Below are positions 29,004-37,649 of a DNA stretch of 64,000 bases, in pieces. The stretch's first letter is position 1. Every line of letters begins with the position of its first letter. Source of the stretch: Paraburkholderia sp. UYCP14C. GTDB lineage: Bacteria; Pseudomonadota; Gammaproteobacteria; Burkholderiales; Burkholderiaceae. Made by a program: the position numbers and the translations under genes. Location: the NCBI RefSeq assembly GCF_004197395.1, contig NZ_SELS01000008.1:124001-188000 (forward strand), in the 5' to 3' direction. The notes beneath the pieces were generated by a model that saw nothing but the letters and a program-made list of their open reading frames with translations, had not been told where the DNA came from and ran no database searches.

Positions 29004-30089
29004 TTAGCGCGAATCGGCCGGGGCCGACGCTTTCTGCGCATGCGCATCGTACGCCTCCACAATTCGCGCGACCAGCGGATGCCGCACCACGTCCGCGCTC
29101 GTGAAGCGCGTCAGCGCGATGCCGCGCACGTTCGCGAGCACCTGCTGCGCTTCGATCAGCCCGCTCTTCTGGCCGCGCGGCAGGTCGACCTGAGTCGTGT
29201 CGCCGGTGACGACCGCCTTCGAGCCGAAGCCGATCCGCGTGAGGAACATCTTCATCTGCTCGGGCGTGGTGTTCTGCGCCTCGTCGAGGATGATGAAGGC
29301 GTGATTCAGCGTGCGGCCGCGCATGTACGCGAGCGGCGCGATTTCGATCATCTGCCGCTCGAACATCTTCGCGGTTTTGTCGAAGCCGAGCAGGTCGTAC
29401 AGCGCGTCGTAGAGCGGGCGCAGATACGGATCGACCTTCTGTGCGAGATCGCCCGGCAAAAAGCCGAGCCGCTCGCCCGCTTCGACGGCCGGCCGCGTCA
29501 GCACGATGCGCTTGACCTGGTCGCGCTCGAGCGCGTCGACCGCGCAGGCTACCGCGAGGTAGGTCTTGCCGGTGCCGGCCGGGCCGACGCCGAACGTGAC
29601 GTCGTGCGACACGATCTGCTTCAGATACTCGCGCTGCGCCGGCGTGCGGCCGCGCAGATCCGCGCGGCGCGTGTACAGCTTCGGGCCGTATTCCTCGAAG
29701 TCGTCTTCGCTCGCGTTGGTGTCGGCGGGCTGGTCGAACGGATGATCGGGATTGCCGGCGAAGCGCGGGTCGACGGCTTCGCCGCCATTGCCGTTGCCGT
29801 TGCCGTTCAGGCGATGGCGCGCCGGATGGCGTACTTCGACGAGCGCGAGCTGGATGTCGTCGACCGACAAAGGATCGCGCGCGTTGTTGTAGAAGTTTTC
29901 GAGCGCGGTGAGCGCGAGTTTCGCGCCGCGCCCGCGGATCGTGATGCGGTGGCCGCGGCGCGACAGGGTCACGTCGAGCGCCTGCTCGATTTGCCGCAGA
30001 TTCTCGTCGAGCGGTCCGCAGAGGTTGGCGAGCCGCGCGTTGTCTTCGCGCGGTGCGGTGAATTCCAGATGCTGCTGAGTGGTCTTCAA
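29004..30089 (-). CDS. phoH: PhoH-like ATPase (PhoL/YbeZ)
   Basis: This is a cytosolic P-loop ATPase of the PhoH family that usually acts with YbeY in RNA handling. It has 361 residues, with Walker A GPAGTGKT near residue 155 and Walker B FIILDEAQN. An N-terminal KH-like region (about 15-85) is followed by a linker with a NGNGNGNGG repeat near residue 95, probably disordered. It sits between miaB and ybeY. Confidence 0.95.
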   Translation of the reverse strand: MKTTQQHLEFTAPREDNARLANLCGPLDENLRQIEQALDVTLSRRGHRITIRGRGAKLALTALENFYNNARDPLSVDDIQLALVEVRHPARHRLNGNGNGNGGEAVDPRFAGNPDHPFDQPADTNASEDDFEEYGPKLYTRRADLRGRTPAQREYLKQIVSHDVTFGVGPAGTGKTYLAVACAVDALERDQVKRIVLTRPAVEAGERLGFLPGDLAQKVDPYLRPLYDALYDLLGFDKTAKMFERQMIEIAPLAYMRGRTLNHAFIILDEAQNTTPEQMKMFLTRIGFGSKAVVTGDTTQVDLPRGQKSGLIEAQQVLANVRGIALTRFTSADVVRHPLVARIVEAYDAHAQKASAPADSR

Positions 30090-30150
30090 GGCGGTGAGTC
30101 GATCCTGTCGGTTGCGGTACTCAGAATGTCGGTCAGTGCGCTGAGTGCGC

Positions 30151-31524
30151 TCAGTGGGTCACGGCGGCGTGGTCGTCGTGAACCATCACGAGTTCGCCTC
30201 GCAGCGAGTGCGGATACGCGTGCACGATCTTCACGTCGACCATCTGGCCGATCAGCCGTGCATGCGACGCCACCGGCGCCGGGAAATTGACGACGCGGTT
30301 GTTCTCGGTGCGGCCCGCGAGTTCGTTCGGGTCCTTGCGCGCCGGGCGCTCGACCAGAATGCGTTCGACCTTGCCGACCATCGCGTCGCTGATGCGCTGC
30401 ACGTTCTCTTCGATCGTGGCCTGCAGGTGCTGCAAGCGCTTCAGCTTCACCTCGCGCGGCGTGTCGTCGTGCAGGTTCGCGGCCGGCGTGCCGGGACGCG
30501 GGCTGTAGATGAACGAGAAGCTCGTGTCGTACTTCATCTCTTCGACGAGCGCCATCATCTTCGCGAAGTCTTCCTCGGTCTCGCCGGGGAAGCCGACGAT
30601 CATGTCCGTCGACAGCGACAGGTCCGGGCGGATCGCGCGCAGCTTGCGGATCACGGACTTGTACTCGAGCACGGTGTAGCCGCGCTTCATCGCCATCAGG
30701 ATGCGGTCGGAACCGTGTTGCACCGGCAGGTGCAGGTGGCTGACGAGCTTCGGCACCTTCGCGTAGGTGTCGATCAGGCGCTGCGTGAATTCTTTCGGAT
30801 GCGACGTCGTATAGCGGATCCGTTCGATGCCGGGGATGTCCGCGACGTATTCGATCAGCGTCGCGAAGTCGGCGATCTCGGTCGAACCCACGGTCAGCGC
30901 GCCACGATAGGCGTTGACGTTCTGGCCGAGCAGCGTGACTTCGCGCACGCCCTGGTCGGCGAGACCGGCGATTTCGGTCAGCACGTCGTCGAGCGGACGC
31001 GACACTTCCTCGCCGCGCGTGTACGGCACGACGCAGTAGCTGCAATACTTGCTGCAGCCTTCCATGATCGACACGAACGCGCTCGGACCGTCGACGCGCG
31101 CGGGCGGCAGGTGATCGAACTTCTCGATTTCGGGGAACGAAATATCGACCTGCGCGCGGCCGCTCGCGCGGCGCTGGTCGATCATCTGCGGCAGGCGGTG
31201 CAGCGTTTGCGGACCGAACACGATATCGACGTACGGCGCACGCGAGACGATCGATGCGCCTTCCTGGCTCGCGACGCAGCCACCCACGCCAATGATCAGA
31301 TTCGGATTCGCGTCCTTCAGCTCGCGCACGCGGCCAAGGTCGGAGAAGACTTTTTCCTGCGCTTTTTCGCGCACCGAGCAGGTATTGAACAGGATCACGT
31401 CGGCGTCTTCCGGCGTGTCGGTCTTGACGAGTCCTTCAGCGGCACCGAGCACGTCGACCATCTTGTCGGAGTCGTACTCGTTCATCTGGCAGCCAAAGGT
31501 CTTTACATAAACTTTCTTGGTCAT
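30151..31524 (-). CDS. miaB: tRNA-2-methylthio-N6-dimethylallyladenosine synthase
   Basis: This radical-SAM methylthiotransferase adds the 2-methylthio group to i6A37 in tRNA. It has 457 residues. The N-terminal cluster cysteines are in [22 protein letters not shown] and GVGGCVA, and the radical-SAM CxxxCxxC is CSKYCSYC near residue 155. A TRAM domain ends the protein. It heads the miaB-phoH-ybeY-corC-lnt row. Confidence 0.96.
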   Translation of the reverse strand: MTKKVYVKTFGCQMNEYDSDKMVDVLGAAEGLVKTDTPEDADVILFNTCSVREKAQEKVFSDLGRVRELKDANPNLIIGVGGCVASQEGASIVSRAPYVDIVFGPQTLHRLPQMIDQRRASGRAQVDISFPEIEKFDHLPPARVDGPSAFVSIMEGCSKYCSYCVVPYTRGEEVSRPLDDVLTEIAGLADQGVREVTLLGQNVNAYRGALTVGSTEIADFATLIEYVADIPGIERIRYTTSHPKEFTQRLIDTYAKVPKLVSHLHLPVQHGSDRILMAMKRGYTVLEYKSVIRKLRAIRPDLSLSTDMIVGFPGETEEDFAKMMALVEEMKYDTSFSFIYSPRPGTPAANLHDDTPREVKLKRLQHLQATIEENVQRISDAMVGKVERILVERPARKDPNELAGRTENNRVVNFPAPVASHARLIGQMVDVKIVHAYPHSLRGELVMVHDDHAAVTH

Positions 31525-31656
31525 CGAATTTCGCCGGTCGCAGTGGTTAACCTGGGGGCGTCGTAAAAAGGTGAAGGAAGCCGCGGCGCGGGGCTGCGCG
31601 GCGCATGATGGCCGGCCTGCGCGTGTCTTTGCAGCGTAACTGCATATTATAGCCCT

Positions 31657-32622
31657 TCACACCGCGGGGGTTTTGGCGCTCATCGGGCGCTCCGGCGGCA
31701 GTCCCAGCAGGCTTTCCAGTTCGTCCGCGACCTGTGCGAAGCGTTCGGACAGGAAGTCGAGCAGCACGCGCACGCGCGGCGCCATGAAGCGATTGCGGTG
31801 GTACAACGCGTGCAGCGGCGCATCCGGGTAGCGCCACTCCGGCAGCAGGATCTTCAGGCGGCCGGCGCGCAGGTCCGCTTCCACGTCCCACATTGATTTG
31901 ATCGCGATGCCGTAGCCGCGCAGCGCCCATTCGCGCGCGACCGCGCCGTCGTTGGTCTCGCGCGCCGCCTCGAACGGCACGCTGTAGTGCTGCACCTCGT
32001 CGCCGCGCGTGAAGCGCCATTCGCTGGCCGGCCCCGAGGCGGTGCCGAGCACGATGCAGTCGAACTTGGCGAGCTCGAGCGGCTCCTTCGGCTCGCCACG
32101 GCGCGCGACATATTCGGGCGACGCGCACAGCACCCGCCGGTTCGGCGCGAGCCGCCGCGCGACCAGCGAGCTGTCCTGCGGCACGCCGAAACGGATCGCC
32201 AGATCGATGTCCTCCTGCACGAGATTCGCGAGCGCATCCGACAGCGTCAACGCGAACGTCACGTCCGGGTACAGCGCGTTGAATTCGTCGAGCCAGTGCA
32301 TCAGCAGATTGCGGCCGAAGTCCGAAGTCGCCGACACCCGCACCTTGCCGCGCACCACGCCTTGACCCGCTTGCAGCGCGGCTTCGGCGTCGTCGAGCGA
32401 TTGCAGCGCCTGGCGGCAGCAGTTCAGGTATAGGCGACCTTCGTCGGTAAGACGCAGCTGCCGCGTGGTGCGCTCGAACAGGCGCGCTTTGAGCCGCGCT
32501 TCCAGTTTCGCGAGCCGCGCGCTCGCTGCGGCCGGTGTGAGGCCCATCTTGCGGCCCGCCGCCGACAGGCTGCCTTGCTGCGCCGCTTCGACGAAGAGGC
32601 GGATGTCGCCGAGGTTGTCCAT
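31657..32622 (-). CDS. LysR family transcriptional regulator
   Basis: The 321-residue protein has a winged helix-turn-helix at residues 1-60 (LFVEAAQQGSLSAAGRKMGLTPAAASARLAKLEARL) and a periplasmic-binding-like effector domain (about 90-300). It belongs to the group whose members often act on an adjacent divergent gene. The divergent neighbours here are a VOC protein and an MFS exporter, so these are likely targets. The effector is unknown. Confidence 0.92.
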   Translation of the reverse strand: MDNLGDIRLFVEAAQQGSLSAAGRKMGLTPAAASARLAKLEARLKARLFERTTRQLRLTDEGRLYLNCCRQALQSLDDAEAALQAGQGVVRGKVRVSATSDFGRNLLMHWLDEFNALYPDVTFALTLSDALANLVQEDIDLAIRFGVPQDSSLVARRLAPNRRVLCASPEYVARRGEPKEPLELAKFDCIVLGTASGPASEWRFTRGDEVQHYSVPFEAARETNDGAVAREWALRGYGIAIKSMWDVEADLRAGRLKILLPEWRYPDAPLHALYHRNRFMAPRVRVLLDFLSERFAQVADELESLLGLPPERPMSAKTPAV

Positions 32623-32731
32623 CGCTGGTTTTCAAGCGGAATTTGAAAATGCTTCAAATGCTACGCCAATTATCAAATTGGCGCCGCGCCGCGACAATGC
32701 AGCCGTCGAAACTCCGCTGCTGTCCCACGCC

Positions 32732-33121
32732 ATGCAACTCGATCACGCCACCATCGTCACCGCCGACCTCGATACCGCCCGACGTTTCTTCGTCGACATC
32801 GCCGGGCTCACCGAGGGCGCGCGCCCGCCGTTTTCCGTCGACGGCTACTGGCTGTATGCGAACGGCCGCCCGGTGCTGCACCTGATCGGCGGCGCGCCCG
32901 CTTCCGGGGCGGCGGGCCGCGTCACGCCGCGCATCGATCACATCTCTTTTCGGCTCGACGACGCCGGCGAATGGCAGGCGCTGGTCGAGCGGCTCGACGC
33001 GCGCGGCATCGGCTACCAGAGTGCGCAGGTGCCGGCGAGCCCCGCGCAGCCGGCCGAGCAGCAGCTGTTCGTCGCGCTCGCGCCCGGTGTCGTCATCGAG
33101 TTCGTGACGGCGGCGCGTTAG
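32732..33121 (+). CDS. VOC family protein (glyoxalase/dioxygenase fold)
   Basis: The 129-residue protein has two beta-alpha-beta-beta-beta modules. Candidate metal ligands are His5 (QLDHATIV), the His in RIDHISFRL and Glu123 (VVIEFVT), as in metal-binding VOC enzymes. Reaction and substrate are not known. It is divergent from the LysR gene, and the MFS exporter begins 47 bp downstream, so it may form an operon with the exporter. Confidence 0.85.
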   Translation: MQLDHATIVTADLDTARRFFVDIAGLTEGARPPFSVDGYWLYANGRPVLHLIGGAPASGAAGRVTPRIDHISFRLDDAGEWQALVERLDARGIGYQSAQVPASPAQPAEQQLFVALAPGVVIEFVTAAR

Positions 33122-33168
33122 GCCTTTCAACCCAATCCTTGATCCCACCTCATTTCCGGAGCGGAAAA

Positions 33169-34335
33169 ATGCCCATCCCATTACTCGCGCTCGCGATTAG
33201 CGCATTCGCCATCGGTACGACCGAATTCGTCATCATGGGCCTGCTGCCCGAAGTCGCGCGCGATCTGGCCGTGTCGATTCCGTCCGCAGGGCTGCTCGTC
33301 AGCGGCTATGCGCTCGGCGTCGCGGTCGGCGCGCCGTTGCTCGCGGTGATCACCAGCCGGATGTCGCGCAAGTTCGCGCTGCAGCTGCTGATGGGCGTGT
33401 TCATCGTCGGCAATGTGTTGTGCGCGGTCGCGCCGAGCTATTCGGTGCTAATGATCGCGCGCGTCGTGACCTCGTTCGCGCACGGCTCGTTCTTCGGCAT
33501 CGGCGCGGTGGTCGCGGCATCGCTGGTGCCGGCCGAGAAGCGCGCGAGCGCGATCGCGCTGATGTTCACGGGCCTGACGCTCGCGAACGTGCTCGGCGTG
33601 CCGTTCGGCACCTTCGTTGGCCAGCAGTTCGGCTGGCGCGCGGCGTTCTGGATCGTCAGCGGCTTCGGCGTGCTGTCGCTCGCGGGCATCAGCGCGCTGC
33701 TGCCGAACCGCCACGACACCGGACCCGCCGGCCTCGGCCACGAAGTGCGCGTGCTGAAGGACCCGCAGGTGTGGACCGCGCTCGCGATGACAGTGCTCGG
33801 CTTCGGCGGCGTGTTCGTCGTGTTCACCTATATCGCGCCGATTCTCGAGCAGGTGAGCGGCTTCTCGCCGCGCGGTGTGACGCTGATCCTCGTGCTGTTC
33901 GGCGTCGGGCTGACGGTCGGCAACATGGTCGGCGGCAAGCTCGCGGATCGCGCGCTGATGCCGTCGCTGATGGGCATCCTCGCCACGCTCGCGGTGGTGA
34001 TGGCGCTGTTCGCGCGCACCAGCCATTCGCCGGTGGCCGCCGCGATCACGGTGTTCGTGTGGGGCATCGCGGCGTTCGCGACGGTGCCGCCGCTGCAGAT
34101 GCGCGTGGTCGAGAAGGCCGCCGCCGCGCCGAATCTCGCGTCGACGCTGAACATCGGCGCGTTCAACGTCGGCAATGCGGCGGGCGCGTGGCTCGGTGGA
34201 CTCGTGATCAGTCACGGTCACGCGCTCGATACCTTGCCGTGGGTCGCGGCCGCGGTCAGCGTCGGGGCGCTGCTGCTCACATGGTTCGCGGCGCGCATGG
34301 ATGCGCCGGCCTCTGCAGTCCCGCAACGCGCGTGA
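33169..34335 (+). CDS. MFS transporter (DHA1, AraJ-like)
   Basis: This 388-residue integral membrane protein has 12 predicted helices and the family opening LLALAISAFAIGTTEFVIMGLLPEVA. The motif-A-like loop between helices 2 and 3 reads SRMSRKF. It resembles arabinose-efflux and drug/metabolite exporters such as AraJ. The exported compound is unknown. It is the last core gene before the integrated element. Confidence 0.88.
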   Translation: MPIPLLALAISAFAIGTTEFVIMGLLPEVARDLAVSIPSAGLLVSGYALGVAVGAPLLAVITSRMSRKFALQLLMGVFIVGNVLCAVAPSYSVLMIARVVTSFAHGSFFGIGAVVAASLVPAEKRASAIALMFTGLTLANVLGVPFGTFVGQQFGWRAAFWIVSGFGVLSLAGISALLPNRHDTGPAGLGHEVRVLKDPQVWTALAMTVLGFGGVFVVFTYIAPILEQVSGFSPRGVTLILVLFGVGLTVGNMVGGKLADRALMPSLMGILATLAVVMALFARTSHSPVAAAITVFVWGIAAFATVPPLQMRVVEKAAAAPNLASTLNIGAFNVGNAAGAWLGGLVISHGHALDTLPWVAAAVSVGALLLTWFAARMDAPASAVPQRA

Positions 34336-34391
34336 GTCGTCAGTTGCTTGCCTCCGCAATGCTGATAACAGTGTGGTATTAGCATTGTATC

Positions 34392-34429
34392 GCCGGAAGC
34401 CTTAATAGCAAAGGCTTTCTGGCTTTTTT
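34392..34429 (+). terminator. Terminator after the MFS gene
   Basis: An inner stem AAGCCTT (34397-34403) with AAGGCTT (34411-34417), extended by an outer GCC/GGC pairing after an internal loop, is followed by six T. It marks the end of the core operon, just 23 bp before the left repeat of the element. Confidence 0.7.
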
Positions 34430-34452
34430 GCGTCTGCCGTATCCCGGATTTA

Positions 34453-34469
34453 CCAACCATTTACCAACA
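34453..34469. repeat. Left copy of the 17-bp element-end repeat
   Basis: CCAACCATTTACCAACA contains two CCAAC boxes exactly 11 bp apart. The same 17 bases occur at the other end of the element beside the integrase. No gene lies in 34336-34656 apart from this repeat and the terminator before it. Confidence 0.7.
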
Positions 34470-34656
34470 AACCGAAGGGCCAGACCATCGGCGGCGTGTC
34501 AGGTTCTCTCGCATTCAATTGCGGGCCAACTGCCGTTTGCACTGCCCGGCTAAGGCAAAGCCGCGCGGTGCTGGCAATCGTCGGGCGAAACAAATTAAGA
34601 TAGTCGGTTTCCTGCCGATAAAAGAAAGGAAGCTGGGCGCGGGCCGAGCATCAGAC

Positions 34657-35520
34657 ATGCAATCGACAACAATTGAAGAAGTGGCCACGTGGATCACTAA
34701 CGTTGATCAACTGGTGCAGTCCGGGAAGTGCAAGTGCCCAGGTTTTTTCCGTCCGCATCATTTTCTAGTGCTGGCAATGGAGTTGAAGCGAAACGGCGCG
34801 ACAGAGATAGCTCTGCCGCAGACGTTGACGCGGTACGCAGCGCGCATGCGACTGTGGCAGGCGATCAACATTCAACCCCCAATTGTAGTAACCGAGTACA
34901 ATGCAAGCGGAAAATTCCATCCGATAGAGGCACTTATCGACCAAAATGCGGTCGATGACACCAGCGCGGCACTGGTGGAAATCTTCCGACGAGGTGGAAT
35001 CGGTGATGGCCCCGTCGATGGCGCTAAGACGGTGGTCCAAGAATTGCTCGGAAATTGCTTTGCCCATGCCGAGACCGATAATGGGTTGCATGGGCTTGCG
35101 TGTGCGCAATTCTGGCCTAAGGGCAACATGGCGCAGGTAGCTATCTGCGACAGCGGGATCGGGATTCGATTGTCGCTCGCGCAGAACGTCGAGTATCTGG
35201 CAGAGCTTGTGCAGCGCAACGCGTGCGAGTATGCGACCGAGTATTCGGTCACCAGCAAGCGTGGCAAGGGGCATTCCGGTTACGGATTGACTCTCGCTAA
35301 AGACTTGATGGAGCAGGGACGGAACACCATATTTGTTGTGTCGCACGACGAATATTTCTATTCTTCGGGCGGTGTGAGGGGTAGAGGACACTTGCCGACC
35401 CCTTTGAAGGGCACGATGGTGATATTGGAGTGGGATACCACGGTGCCCTTGAACTTACGGCAGGTTTACGATGCTTGGCCACTCCCGGAGGGGATGGATG
35501 ATGATGACTTCGACCTTTAA
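34657..35520 (+). CDS. GHKL-type ATP-binding protein
   Basis: This 287-residue protein has a C-terminal Bergerat-fold ATPase domain. The N-box is VVQELLGNCFAHA (Glu129, Asn133), the G1 box is DSGIGI (from Asp165) and the G2 box is GKGHSGYGL (204-211). The N-terminal 110 residues are not a recognised sensor. No phospho-acceptor histidine box is obvious, so it looks like an anti-sigma-factor-type kinase or ATPase rather than a sensor kinase. Its 3' end overlaps the DUF4325 gene by about 20 bp. The region is AT-richer than its neighbours. The start at 34657 is the first plausible ATG. Confidence 0.75.
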   Translation: MQSTTIEEVATWITNVDQLVQSGKCKCPGFFRPHHFLVLAMELKRNGATEIALPQTLTRYAARMRLWQAINIQPPIVVTEYNASGKFHPIEALIDQNAVDDTSAALVEIFRRGGIGDGPVDGAKTVVQELLGNCFAHAETDNGLHGLACAQFWPKGNMAQVAICDSGIGIRLSLAQNVEYLAELVQRNACEYATEYSVTSKRGKGHSGYGLTLAKDLMEQGRNTIFVVSHDEYFYSSGGVRGRGHLPTPLKGTMVILEWDTTVPLNLRQVYDAWPLPEGMDDDDFDL

Positions 35521-35806
35521 AATTTGTGTACATGAGCATTTCCGCGTTTCGACTAGACCGAACGGCGTTGATGCACGCACATACGTTTTGAACGCGCTGA
35601 AAGATCATCAAGTTGTTGAACTAGACTTTCAGGACGCTCATCCGACACCATCGTTTGCCGACGAGTGCGTGGGTGTACTTTGCGCGACGATCGGTTGGGA
35701 AGCTTTCCGACAGAGAGTCAAATTGACGAACGTGTCCGACGATTCTCGCGGCCTGATCAAGCATGTCATTGTGAAGCGTCGCAGCGAGCATCACACGCAC
35801 GTCTGA
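35501..35806 (+). CDS. STAS-like DUF4325 protein
   Basis: This small protein of about 101 residues matches the DUF4325 (STAS-like) family, recognised by VELDFQDAHPTPSFADECVG and the helical segment that follows. Such proteins are typically found beside GHKL ATPases, as here, resembling an anti-anti-sigma partner. The start is one of three adjacent ATG codons (35498, 35501, 35504). GGAGG at 35488-35492 fits 35501 best. Overlap with the upstream gene means translational coupling. Function in the cell is not established. Confidence 0.75.
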   Translation: MMTSTFKICVHEHFRVSTRPNGVDARTYVLNALKDHQVVELDFQDAHPTPSFADECVGVLCATIGWEAFRQRVKLTNVSDDSRGLIKHVIVKRRSEHHTHV

Positions 35807-35824
35807 TAGGACTTGATGAAAAAC

Positions 35825-35850
35825 AAGAGCCCCTTCGGGGGCTTTTTTGT
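35825..35850 (+). terminator. Terminator of the GHKL-DUF4325 pair
   Basis: AGCCCC (35828-35833) pairs with GGGGCT (35838-35843) around a TTCG tetraloop and is followed by a T-run. It isolates the pair from the phage-type genes downstream. Confidence 0.92.
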
Positions 35851-35941
35851 TTACTAAAGCTTCTTTGCAAATCGGTAGCGCGCAAACGAGGGCTTGCTCG
35901 CACAATCAATTGCTAGTTTTTGCCACCAAGGCAGCGTATAT

Positions 35942-35969
35942 TTGACAATCCACGTAATGGCACTATAGA
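35942..35969 (+). promoter_or_regulatory. Promoter of the left (packaging-side) gene row
   Basis: TTGACA (35942-35947) and TATAGA (35964-35969) are 16 bp apart. Transcription would start near 35976 and run through the row of small genes from 36045 onward. Confidence 0.65.
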
Positions 35970-36016
35970 AATATTGCATCGAATGTGCCTGCGCGTGAAT
36001 TATGTCGCGTTAACCT

Positions 36017-36035
36017 GTGTGCATACTCTGCACAC
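36017..36035. promoter_or_regulatory. 7-bp-arm inverted repeat in the leader of the small-gene row
   Basis: GTGTGCA (36017-36023) and TGCACAC (36029-36035) flank a five-base centre. It lies about 40 bases past the predicted transcription start and nine bases before the first start codon. It could be an operator or an RNA hairpin that hides the ribosome-binding site. Confidence 0.4.
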
Positions 36036-36044
36036 GGTGACGAC

Positions 36045-36305
36045 ATGTCCTTCCCTGAGTTCTCAGACCGCGTAACACCGCGATCCTTTTTCCCGATGGC
36101 CACGGTGGACATGCTCCTTAAGCGCCTTGCCCAGGGTGAGCCGCTGTCACGCATCTGCGCCGATCCTGGCATGCCCGCACGTCGAACCGTCTACACCTGG
36201 TTCGCAGACGCTGAGTTTTTCGCCCGGTATGAATCGGCCGTGCGGGCAGGTATCCACGCACGCGCACTGAAGTCCACTAAGAGGGGTCAGCCATGGCAGT
36301 CATGA
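36045..36305 (+). CDS. Terminase small-subunit-like HTH protein
   Basis: The 86-residue protein contains MLLKRLAQGEPLSRICADPGMPARRTVYTWFADAEFFARYE, the helix-turn-helix pattern of one class of phage terminase small subunits, which recognise packaging sites. The C-terminal oligomerisation part of full-length proteins is largely missing, so it is short for the family. It could be a packaging-redirecting factor or a simple DNA-binding regulator. Its end overlaps the next gene by 13 bp. The start at 36045 is supported by position rather than by a good ribosome-binding site. Confidence 0.65.
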   Translation: MSFPEFSDRVTPRSFFPMATVDMLLKRLAQGEPLSRICADPGMPARRTVYTWFADAEFFARYESAVRAGIHARALKSTKRGQPWQS

Positions 36306-36838
36306 AACGTCCCGCATTCACCAATCTGACAGCCGCGCAGATCGAAGCCGCCGCGCGTGGCGTGGCGCTTGACCATCAGCACTTCGCGCGGCGAGTCGAT
36401 GCAGCACGCGCCGATAGCGCGGCAGTCTCACGAGAGATCGATCAGGCTATCCGCGGGCGCATGGCCGCCATGTCCGTTGATCAACTCCTGGCCGTCAGCG
36501 CGGCGCAGAGTCGCGGTGAAAGTCTGTCTGCGGCAGTGGCAGCAGTTGCAAGGGCCGATGCCAGCACGGTTAAAAACGGTTTGCGGATGATCGAACATCG
36601 CGACGACAGCGGCCGTCCGATTCGCGAATTCACGCTGGAAAAAGGCGCGACCAAAATGAGTAGCTGGATGGGCAACTATGCGGCAATCCCGCAAGCGATG
36701 TTGGCGCTGAACATCAAGGGCGAGCCGCAAGACATTTTTGAGAGCAAGCGCGCCCAGCGCCTGGCCAACGCGCAACACCTCGCCCGCATAGAGCGGGGTG
36801 AGATTGCGCCCAGCTTCATTGATATTCCGCTGGCCTGA
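36293..36838 (+). CDS. Phage-type protein of unknown function
   Basis: The 181-residue protein is not recognised. It is rich in alanine and predicted to be mostly helical, with an N-terminal segment TNLTAAQIEAAARGVALDHQHFARRVDAAR and a central MSVDQLLAVSAAQSRGESLSAAVAAVARADAS. It begins inside the end of the terminase-like gene and has a GAGGGG ribosome-binding site, so it is co-transcribed with it. No membrane segment or catalytic motif is apparent. Confidence 0.65.
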   Translation: MAVMKRPAFTNLTAAQIEAAARGVALDHQHFARRVDAARADSAAVSREIDQAIRGRMAAMSVDQLLAVSAAQSRGESLSAAVAAVARADASTVKNGLRMIEHRDDSGRPIREFTLEKGATKMSSWMGNYAAIPQAMLALNIKGEPQDIFESKRAQRLANAQHLARIERGEIAPSFIDIPLA

Positions 36839-36853
36839 AAGGAAGGGGCTGAC

Positions 36854-37288
36854 ATGACTATCACACGTTACTCACACGCGGAAGCGGCAGAGCGGGAGCA
36901 GATCACACGCGATTACGCCGTACCCGTGCAGCAGGCGCGCCTACCGCTGACCATACTTGAAGTGGTTGGTGAGGCCAGCGCGACGGCCGATGAATTCCGC
37001 CGCCGGTTGGTCGTGCAGCTACAACGCAAACTGCCCGCTGAGTATCCGCGCAGTCTGCGGGCTGAACCATCGGCGCAAATCCCGGCTAGCGAACTGCACA
37101 AGCTCGAAAGTCAGGTGCTGGGAGCAGTCGCGCTGGCCGCACACCAGCGACCCGAATTGACGGCGGTTACCTCGCAGGATCGCGCCGGGCGCGAATGCAC
37201 CGAGTTTTTTGGTGCTAAAGCATCGTGGATGAACCGGCACAAAGCACCGGTTTTGCGCATGACCGGCCTGGGCGCTGTGAAGTACTAG
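36854..37288 (+). CDS. Phage-type protein of unknown function
   Basis: The 144-residue protein is not recognised. It is soluble, mixed helical, and starts after a strong AAGGAAGGGG ribosome-binding site. The stretch from residue 40 (ATADEFRRRLVVQLQRKLP) resembles a short helical DNA- or protein-binding element, but no family could be named. It belongs to the same row as its neighbours. Confidence 0.6.
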   Translation: MTITRYSHAEAAEREQITRDYAVPVQQARLPLTILEVVGEASATADEFRRRLVVQLQRKLPAEYPRSLRAEPSAQIPASELHKLESQVLGAVALAAHQRPELTAVTSQDRAGRECTEFFGAKASWMNRHKAPVLRMTGLGAVKY

Positions 37289-37296
37289 GTGTGATC

Positions 37297-37509
37297 ATGC
37301 TCAGACCACTTATCAAGCAATGCGCCACGTGCAGGAAGTACCTGCCGCTGACCGCGTTTGGTAAGTGTGAGACCAGAGCCGATGGTCATCAGCCGCAATG
37401 CCGGTCGTGCAGGTCTGAGCTTGCAGCCGACTACTACCGGGCACATCGCACTGAGATTCTGGCAAAGGCCCGCGTGAAGAAAGCGCAGAAACAGGGGGTT
37501 ACATCATGA
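37297..37509 (+). CDS. Small zinc-ribbon protein
   Basis: The 70-residue protein has two CxxC pairs, CATC near residue 10 and CRSC near residue 38, which should hold one zinc ion. The segment ADYYRAHRTEILAKARVKK after the second pair looks like the start of the HNH endonuclease domain found in longer relatives, but the HNH residues are missing. It may be a truncated or minimal relative. It has no strong ribosome-binding site and its end overlaps the next start by four bases. Confidence 0.6.
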   Translation: MLRPLIKQCATCRKYLPLTAFGKCETRADGHQPQCRSCRSELAADYYRAHRTEILAKARVKKAQKQGVTS

Positions 37510-37649
37510 CCGCACCAGCCAGTAAAGCACCGCAGAGCCCAAGCCGATCAAAGGCGGACCGTGACCGCCCCTCATTGGCAGAGTTCAAGCGTCAGCAGCG
37601 GGCCGACCTGGATGCTGCACGCCGTCAACATGGAGCGGGCACGAAATGA
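37506..37649 (+). CDS. Small basic/charged protein, unknown
   Basis: This 47-residue reading frame starts inside the previous gene (ATGA overlap) and ends inside the next (ATGA overlap). Tight coupling on both sides is the main reason to call it real. It is Ser/Arg/Asp-rich and likely disordered at first, then helical (RPSLAEFKRQQRADLDAARRQ). No function is known. Confidence 0.5.
   Translation: MTAPASKAPQSPSRSKADRDRPSLAEFKRQQRADLDAARRQHGAGTK

Noticed and set aside
35621-35905. A 94-residue minus-strand open frame opposite DUF4325
   Set aside because: It runs across the terminator and lies opposite the DUF4325 gene. It has no support.
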